A program made the position numbers and the translations under genes. 64,000 bases of DNA from Clarkia xantiana subsp. parviflora. Lineage: Eukaryota; Streptophyta; Magnoliopsida; Myrtales; Onagraceae. Of this stretch, positions 57,579-64,000 are shown in pieces (within the stretch, counting starts at the first letter, position 1; the number at the start of each line of letters is the position of its first letter). Under the pieces are notes generated by a model. It did not search any database and was not told the DNA's origin. It was given only the letters and a program-made list of their open reading frames with translations. The stretch lies in assembly GCA_036873135.1 (NCBI GenBank), contig JAPTYO010000009.1:27921756-27985755 (forward strand), read 5' to 3'.

Positions 57579-58349
57579 TGTTGCGTCCTGGTTGAAATGG
57601 GTCGGATGGACACGTTTGTCTGATCGGGTTGTTCGGGTTGTGGCAGACACTCCTCGCCTGGAAGAGGTATTTGCCGAATGCCGGTGACGAGTGTTCGGTC
57701 TAATGCTGTGTCTCAGGAAAAGGTTGTGTCTCGGCAAAAGTCAGTGTCTCGACAAAACGCTGTGTCTTGGTTAGCGTCTGGGCTCGTCTTACTCCTATTT
57801 CTCTTCCACACCTTAGCTGCGAGGCCCGTTCCTGCACAAGGGGCCAATACTTGCACGGAGAGGGGGGTGGTGCTAGTGGAGCCCTCTCTGATGCTTAAGT
57901 CACGATTGGGCTAAAGGGAGAAAAATAATTCTAGAGAGAGAAAATATTTCTAGAGAGAAGTCAGAGCTCAAAATGCCAAAGTAGTGAAAATGAGAGAATG
58001 TCCCAAAATGGATGGCCAAGGTCTCCTATTTATAGGCTACCTTGGGACCGGACCTGGTTTTGAAGCGGTTTGATGACGGTTCAAAGGAAAGCGGTAACCG
58101 TCATCAATATTGGCAATGCGCGAACTCGACTTCTCTATGCGTAATGGTAATCGCGGGTACGCGTAATACCCATAGAGCAATCCGGACGTCCGGGTTGCAA
58201 GCAATCCGGAGGTCCGGTCCGGACGCGTGTACCGCGCTTCCGGACCGTTTTGACCCTTAGAAGGCGTTTTCTAAACCGTAATGTGATTTTTGACGTGTTT
58301 ACGAAGCCCGAAATATAAATACGAACCCGAATTGGACATATATCCATCA
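57579..58349 (-). mobile_element. 5' LTR of element B
   Basis: The LTR is 771 bp, with the TATAAATA box on the minus strand at 58027-58034. It differs from the left LTR by fewer 14-20 bp internal repeat copies and by lacking the extra segment near 40565-40610. Confidence 0.93.
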
Positions 58350-58773
58350 ATTTTTATTTCGTAAATCTAATTTCAACACATCTTATCATTTTAAAACTTT
58401 TTATGCTAAACTCAAATTTTAATTTGATCGATTTACTCGCGCAGTGCGCAAAGTTAACATCTAGTTCTATACTAATTTGACTGAAGTAGAAAAATTCGGC
58501 AAAATTCCAAATTTTCTATACAAGCATTTGTCGTGTAACTTAAGAGAATAGACTTTGATATTCAACATGCTTCCAACTGCAAAAAAAGTTTGAGATTTTA
58601 GATTGCCAAGCAACATTCATTCATCATACATGGATATCTTATCAACGTTGATTCGTAACGGGAATCCGAACAAAGATTCCAATATAGAAAGTATAATATT
58701 ATATAGAGATCAATAGAATTTCACCTGTTTTAATAAAACCTTATTTCTTATACATGCGTTTGAAGTGTTAAAC

Positions 58774-59003
58774 AGCGTCCCCAGTCCTAGATCCATCACG
58801 AGGCGAGTCCACATGAATCACCTCCGTGTCAAACATCATCGTCGCCTTCATGAAGAAAGCAAAGTCCTTTTTCTACCTCCTCATGTGAGCCATCACGAAC
58901 ACCATCTTCTTCCCCTCCCCGCCTCCGAATAACAACAGCTGCAGAGTCTCCATAAAAGGCTCGTACAGGTCATCACAGGAAACGACGCCGAACGCCAGTA
59001 CAT
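58774..59003 (-). pseudogene. Methyltransferase-like fragment in U3
   Basis: Minus strand: CDDLYEPFMETLQLLLFG, MVFVMAHMRR, in-frame TAG, then FDTEVIHVDSPRDGSR. The best-read copy upstream of the stop. See the U1 entry for the family reasoning. Confidence 0.5.
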
Positions 59004-59039
59004 AGTCAATTTATTTGACTCTCTAAAAGAAACATCAAT

Positions 59040-59121
59040 GTGGACGTGCCGGAGTGGTTATCGGGCATGACTAGAAATCATGTGGGCTCTGCCCGCGCAG
59101 GTTCGAATCCTGCCGTCCATG
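59040..59121 (+). tRNA. tRNA-Ser(AGA), copy 3 (U3)
   Basis: As copy 1, but the last acceptor pair is G-T instead of G-C (CGTCCAT), a tolerable wobble. Boxes A and B and anticodon AGA are intact. It is followed by CTCTTTTC, a usable short T-run. Confidence 0.9.
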
Positions 59122-61530
59122 TCTCTTTTCTATTGATTTATGAGCACTTCCTTGGCAGACACGTTGCATTTCCGGGCTAATTTATGAAATTTCTAATCAA
59201 TTAGATCATGTGACAAGCACGTGACTTAATTCTGTCAAATTTAACAACAAAATTTTAAGGAGACACCTAATTGCAACAAAAATGAAACTTGAGACAACCT
59301 GAAATAACAATTTGATCCCGACGCCAAACTGACACATGAGGTAAACTGAGACTATAAATAGGTTCTTAACCCTTAACTCTATGTATTGCTAACAAGTTTC
59401 AATATAATTTGTTAATTTTAATACTAAGACACACAATTCACCATTTAATTCATAAATCTAAAACTAACAATCGTATGAAATATTAAAATTTCTTCAAATT
59501 ACTTTTAGCAACTAAGTTGCTCTTATAACTTTTAGACACAACATTTCCTACGGTAAAACACATGAGTTTGATTCTTCACTGTTATTAACAGGCTTTGTGT
59601 AATATGATTGTACCTTATGTCAGACTTCCCACTGAATTTGCTATGTGTACCTCGTATTTACACACAACATGCGTACTTCTATATTTGTTTGCAAAATACT
59701 ACACACCAATCTTACGGTGTGGAATATCCCTACCTCTAACCACCTATTGATTAAACATAGCTTTATGAGGTTTGTAATCTGTTTGAATATGTGTTGGCAC
59801 ACTGATTACAAATTGTTCTAGTTTTGTGATTTCTTGTGGTGTCCTATGAATGCTGGTCGGGCGGAGCTAGAGGTTTAAGTAAGCGTTGAGAAGCTCTGGA
59901 AGCACGGGAGATTGTATTAGAGGAGCACGGTGATGACTGGAGCGGTTGGTCGCAACAGGCGACGTCCGAGCAGTGGAGGTGATCACTCCACGATAGCTTA
60001 TGAAAGTGAGGTCGGGTGCATATTATGTGGGGAATGGGCAATAAATATTAAGCATAAGAACCGATGTCACAGTAACAAATAACTTATATTCAGCTTTTCT
60101 TGTTGTCTTCTTTGCATGCTTACTTGAGTTATTTGCTAGTAATTGATCTATAGTTTATTTTTTTTATTGATACTAGCTCATATCGAATTACTGAATTGTA
60201 GATTTAGCCGTTTTTTTATCATAAAAAATTTAAAAGATTTTTTTTCCTTGTAGGTTATATTGGTGAATTATACAATGTACATATGGCTTAAAAATACTCA
60301 AAACGCTTGTTGCTGATTTCCAATACTCTAGGTGAGTCAACATATGTAGATGTTGAATTAATATATTAAAAAAAAAACCAATTTTTTTTGTATGAAGTCT
60401 TATTTGAAAAATCAAATAAAAATAAAAAAATAAGGAAAGAAACGATATTTCAAGGGAATGACATGTTACTTCATATTAATCATTTGAGTTTTCTTCCTTA
60501 TCTATGTGAGGATATCCATTATGCTCTAAAACGATATAATTTATTGATTTTTTTTTAAATGTATAAGTGAGTGTTTTTTTATGGTACATTAAGTTCTTTA
60601 TGTTTACATATTTGGTACACTCTATGTTTAAGTATTTGAAGTTTAACAATTTGAAGACTCGAGAAGTTCTATTATATTATTCGGTTTCTCCTCTTCTTAT
60701 ATATAATATCTGTATATTGAAGATGATTCATTCTTTTGTAAATCATCATTTTGACTGGTGTATACATAAAACAAAATACTAAGCACAAATTAATAAAAGT
60801 GTAGCTAATGGTAGTTTCTAACATCTGCATATTTTAACATTAGAATATATATTCTATACTCTACCCACTCTATTTTGAGTAATGTATACATAAAAGAAAG
60901 TGTGAAATTCTATTTTCAGTTCTTTAAATTATACAAATGAAACAAAACGTAAATAAGTATAATAAATTATTTACATTTTTATTAAATTGATTTTAATTGA
61001 ATGCATTTTCTTTGGTGATATATTTCAATTATTTTTAGATTAATGGTTAATTAGCTAGGTTATTAGTGTTATATCTACCATCTATTATAATGTTTCAACA
61101 TTATTTTTATTTCGTAAATCTAATTTCAACACATCTTATCATTTTAAAACTTTTTATGCTAAACTCAAATTTTAATTTGATCGCTTTACTCGAGCTGTGC
61201 GCAAAGTTAACATCTAGTTTTATACTAATTTGACTGAAGTAGAAAATTTGTGGGGAAAAATTCCCAATTTTCTATACAAGCATTTGTCGTGTAACTTAAG
61301 AGCATAGACTTTGATATTCAACATGCTTCCAACTGCAAAAAAAGTTTGAGATTTGAGATTGCCAAACAACATTCATTAATCATACATGGATATCTTATCA
61401 ACGTTGATTTGTAACGGGTATCCGAACAAAGATTCCAATATAGAAAGTATAATATTATATAGAGATCAATCGAACTTCACCTGTTTTAGTAAAACCTTAT
61501 TTCTTATACATTCGTTTGTAGTGTTAAACA

Positions 61531-61762
61531 GCGACCCCAGTCCTAGATCCATCACGAGGCGAATCCACATGAATCACCTCCGTGTCAAACTTCATCGTCG
61601 CCTTCTTGAAGAAAGCAAAGTCCTTCTTCTACTTCCTCATGTGAGCCATCACGAACACCATCTCCTTCCGCTCCCCGCCGCTGAATAACAATAGCTGCAA
61701 AGTCTCCATAAAAGGCTCGTACAGGTCATCACAGAAAATGACGCCGAACGCCAGTACATGGT
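61531..61762 (-). pseudogene. Methyltransferase-like fragment in U4
   Basis: Minus strand: MVFVMAHMRK, TAG, then KKDFAFFKKATMKFDTEVIH and VDSPRDGSRTG. This copy is the closest to a METTL21-like C-terminal end (FFKKA..KFD.EVIHVDSP). Confidence 0.5.
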
Positions 61763-61795
61763 CAATTCAATTGACTCTCTAAAAGAAACAGCAAT

Positions 61796-61877
61796 GTGGA
61801 CGTGCCGGAGTTGTTATCGGGCATGACTAGAAATCATGTGGGCTCTGCTTGCGTAGGCTCGAATCCTGCCGTCCACA
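61796..61877 (+). pseudogene. Decayed tRNA-Ser(AGA) copy 4 (U4)
   Basis: The anticodon AGA and most of the acceptor stem remain. The A box has GTTG for GTGG, the variable arm is GGGCTCTGCTTGC, the T stem is broken (GTAGG against CCTGC) and the B box reads GGCTCGAATCC. Loss of the pol III promoter consensus and of two stems makes it a pseudogene. Confidence 0.85.
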
Positions 61878-63518
61878 TCTCTTTTCTTTTGATTTATGAG
61901 CACTTCCTTGGCAGACACGTTGCATTTACGGGCTAATTAGGGAATTTTCTAATCAAGTAGGTCATGTGACAAGCACGTGACTTACTTCTGTCAAATTTAA
62001 CTACAAAATTTGACGAAGACGCCTAATTGCAACAAAAATGAAACTTGAGACAACCTAAAATAATAATATGATTCTGAGACACCAAACTGACACATGAGGT
62101 AAACTGAGACTGTAGGTTCTTAACCCTTAACTTTTTGTATTGCTAACAAGTTTCAATATAATCTGTTAATTTTAATACTAAGACACACAATTCACCATTT
62201 AATTCATAAATCTAAAACTAACAATAGTATGAAATATTAAAATTTCTTCATATTACTTTTAGCAACTGAAAAGTTGTTCTTATAACTTGTAGACACAACA
62301 TTTCCTACGGTAAAACACATGAGTTCGATTCTTCACTGTAATTAACGGGCTTTGTGTAATATGATTGTACCTTATGTCAGACTTCCCACCGAATTTGCTG
62401 TGTGTACCTCATATTTACACACAACATGCGTACATCTATTTTTGTTTGCAAAATACTACACACCAATCTTTTGGTGTGGAATATCCCTACCGTTTACCAC
62501 CTATTGATTACACATAGCTATATGAGGTTTGTAATCTGTTTGAATATGTGTTGGCACACTGATTACAAATTGTTCTGGTTTTGTGATTTCTTGTGGTGTC
62601 CTATGAAGGCTGGTCGGGCGGAGCTGGAGGTTTAAGTAAGCGTAGGCGAAGGGTGGTGCGATCAAGCATGGTAGATTGTATCAGAGAGCACGGTGATGAC
62701 TGGAGCGGTTGGTCGCAACAGGTGACGTCAGAGCAGTGGAGGTGATCACTCACAATAAAAATTAAGCATAAGAACCGATGTCACAGTAACAAATAACTTT
62801 TATTCAGATTTTCCTGTTGTCTTCTCGGCATGCGTGCTTGACTTATTTGCAAGTAATTGATCTAGTAAACTATATCAGTTTTTTTTTTATTGATACTAGG
62901 TCATATCGAACTACTGAATTATAGATGTTGCCATTTCTTGATTATAAAAAATTTAATTTTTTTTTCCTTTGTAGGTTATAGTGGTGAATCATACAATGTA
63001 CTTATGGCTTAAAAATATTCAAAAGGCTTGTTGCTGATTTCCAAGACTCTAGGTGAGTCAAGATATCTAGATGTTTAATTAATATATTAAAACAATATGA
63101 ATTCGTATTAGAATAAATAAAATAAAATAAAGAAAGAAACGAAATTTCAAGGGAATGACATGTTACTTCATATGTTTAATCATTTGTTTTTTCTTTCTTA
63201 TCTATGTGAGGATAACCATTTTCCTCTAAAACGATATCATTTATTGATTCTTTTTAAATGTATAAGTGTTTATTTTTTTATGGTACATTAAGTTCTTTAT
63301 ATTTACATATTTGTTACACTATATGTTTAAGTATTTGAAGTTTAACTATTTGAAGATTCGATAAGTTCTATTCTATTATTCGGTTTCTTCTCTTATTATA
63401 TATATTATCTGTATATTGAAGATGATTTATTCTTTTGTAAATCGGGATTTTGATTGGTGCATACATAAAACAAAATGGTATAGTTTCTAACATACGCATA
63501 TTTTAATATTAGAATATA

Positions 63519-64000
63519 GGGTTGAAGGTACTTTTCATACCACATGTTTGGCCGAATGTGGCTTTTAGTACCGGATGTTTGGTTTTGTATAATTTTGGTA
63601 CCAAACGTTTGAAAAAATGTGGCTTTTGGTACATCCGTTAGTTGACCGTTAGTTTTTTCCGTTAAGTGACATGTGCAAGTCACGTGACCGACCCTAAACT
63701 TTCGATTTTGTTTAATTTAGTCCCTCAAATATATTCATAACTTTTAATTTAGTCCCAAAACTTCAAAATCAATTCCAATTGAATCATTGAACCCAATTGA
63801 CCTAGCCGGACCTAGCCTAGGGCTAGGTCCGAACCTGGGTTGGGGTCGCCGGGCCCAGCCGACCCTGACCCAGGGTCGGACCTAGCCCTAGGCTAGGTCC
63901 GGCTAGGTCAATTGGGACCTAGCCCAAATTCGACCCAAATTGGGCTAGGTCCCAATTGACCTAGCCGGACCTAGCCTAGGGCTAGGTCCGACTTTGGGTC
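63519..64000. mobile_element. Second Mutator-like palindromic MITE, left part only
   Basis: It begins GGGTTGAAGGTACTTTTCAT and follows the same plan as the left arm at 10327: repeated GGTACC-like steps, GTTAAGTGACATGTGC, CACGTGACCG, CTAAACTTT and TTTAATTTAGTCC. It is clearly diverged from the first copy. The right arm and target duplication are outside the window. Confidence 0.7.
63794..63994. repeat. GC-rich nested palindromes inside the terminal MITE
   Basis: The segment 63794-63831 (GACCTAGCCGGACCTAGCC core) recurs as its reverse complement at 63876-63914 and again in direct orientation at 63952-63993. The first pair flanks a GC-rich centre with its own GGGTC...GACCC symmetry. The sequence is far richer in GC than the MITE arm beside it. 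Confidence 0.85.

Larger units (their letters stand above)
39930..58349 (-). mobile_element. Element B: pol-less Tat-like LTR retrotransposon, split by element C
   Basis: On the plus strand it runs TGTTGCGTCC (39930) to CATATATCCATCA (58349), with target duplication ATTTT at 39925-39929 and 58350-58354. The empty site AACATTATTTTTATTTCG is present in the sister units (37199, 61096). Without element C (8,466 bp including one GGAAC) it is about 9.95 kb. Its gene order, read from right to left, is the same as A: LTR, Gag-protease, second Gag-like ORF, and the antisense gene (plus strand) near the other LTR. About 400 bp found in A between 34640 and 35060 is missing at about 41620. Confidence 0.93.
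37321..58465 (+). mobile_element. Helitron-like tandem unit U2 (interrupted by element B)
   Basis: It starts TCTATACTAATTTGACTG right after the CTAGT of U1 and ends CTAGT at 58461-58465. Without element B and one TSD it is about 2.72 kb. The order is a methyltransferase-like fragment (reverse), tRNA-Ser, then AT-rich sequence including a GC-richer patch at 38640-38906, then the 3' hairpin. The right end is split by B between 39929 and 58350. Confidence 0.75.
58466..61218 (+). mobile_element. Helitron-like tandem unit U3, uninterrupted reference copy
   Basis: It is 2,753 bp, from TCTATACTAATTTGAC to CTAGT at 61214-61218. The 3' hairpin region reads CTCGAGCTGTGCGCAAAG, with two substitutions that weaken the stem. 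It contains the methyltransferase-like fragment, a tRNA-Ser gene, and the empty sites of both A (60608) and B (61096). No protein gene is complete. Confidence 0.78.
61219..63518 (+). mobile_element. Helitron-like tandem unit U4, 3' end lost
   Basis: It begins TTTATACTAATTTGAC (first C changed to T) right after the CTAGT of U3. It is collinear with U3 for about 2.3 kb, with a small deletion at about 62640 and loss of about 90 bp near 62750. It stops where the MITE begins at 63519; the 3' terminus is not in the window. Confidence 0.72.

Overview
This is a repeat-filled stretch of a plant nuclear genome, most likely a eudicot. The evidence is Tat-lineage Ty3/gypsy retrotransposons (dual RNase H pol, PBS beginning TGGCGCC), plant-type Helitron ends, a Mutator-like MITE and plant-type tRNA-Ser(AGA) genes. 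I see no ordinary host protein gene. Almost all of the 64 kb is explained as mobile DNA nested in mobile DNA. The element letters A-E, H1/H2 and U0-U4 are my own labels.

Layout, left to right. 1-7349 is the 3' part of element D, a Tat-like element without pol. 7753-14079 is two reverse-oriented Helitron-like elements in tandem (H1, H2). H2 contains a palindromic Mutator-like MITE (10327-11569), which itself holds a solo LTR of the C family (10790-11486). 14104-24102 is element E, a 10-kb LTR element with 1.8-kb LTRs, no protein-coding capacity and large tandem-repeat blocks. From 24103 to 63518 runs a head-to-tail array of about 2.4-2.75 kb Helitron-like units (U0 tail, then U1-U4). Each full unit carries a tRNA-Ser(AGA) copy and a degenerate antisense methyltransferase-like gene fragment.

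This array was later hit by two full-length pol-less Tat-like elements. Element A (26260-36711, + strand, TSD TTTGG) sits in U1, and element B (39930-58349, - strand, TSD ATTTT) sits in U2. Element B was then split by element C (45005-53465, - strand, TSD GGAAC), which is the only element here with pol. The empty sites of A and B can be read directly in neighbouring units. At 63519 another Mutator-like MITE begins and runs out of the window.

How the parts relate. D, A and B encode Gag-protease, a second small Gag-like zinc-knuckle ORF and a multi-exon antisense gene, but no reverse transcriptase, RNase H or integrase. C has RT, two RNase H domains and integrase. Its LTR ends (TGATGG...CAACA), its PPT (GGGGGCAA) and the first 11 bases of its PBS match those of D/A/B. 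The natural inference is that D/A/B are non-autonomous partners mobilised by a C-like element. The copy of C present here is itself broken by a frameshift, a stop codon and an in-frame deletion that removes an RT catalytic block.

The most notable observations are: the tandem Helitron array with captured tRNA-Ser genes; the antisense gene kept, with matching exon phases, in three elements and as a related remnant in C; the duplicated Gag-like ORF; and a tandem repeat in element E whose short stem shows compensatory base changes. All assignments come from reading the sequence; no database search was run.
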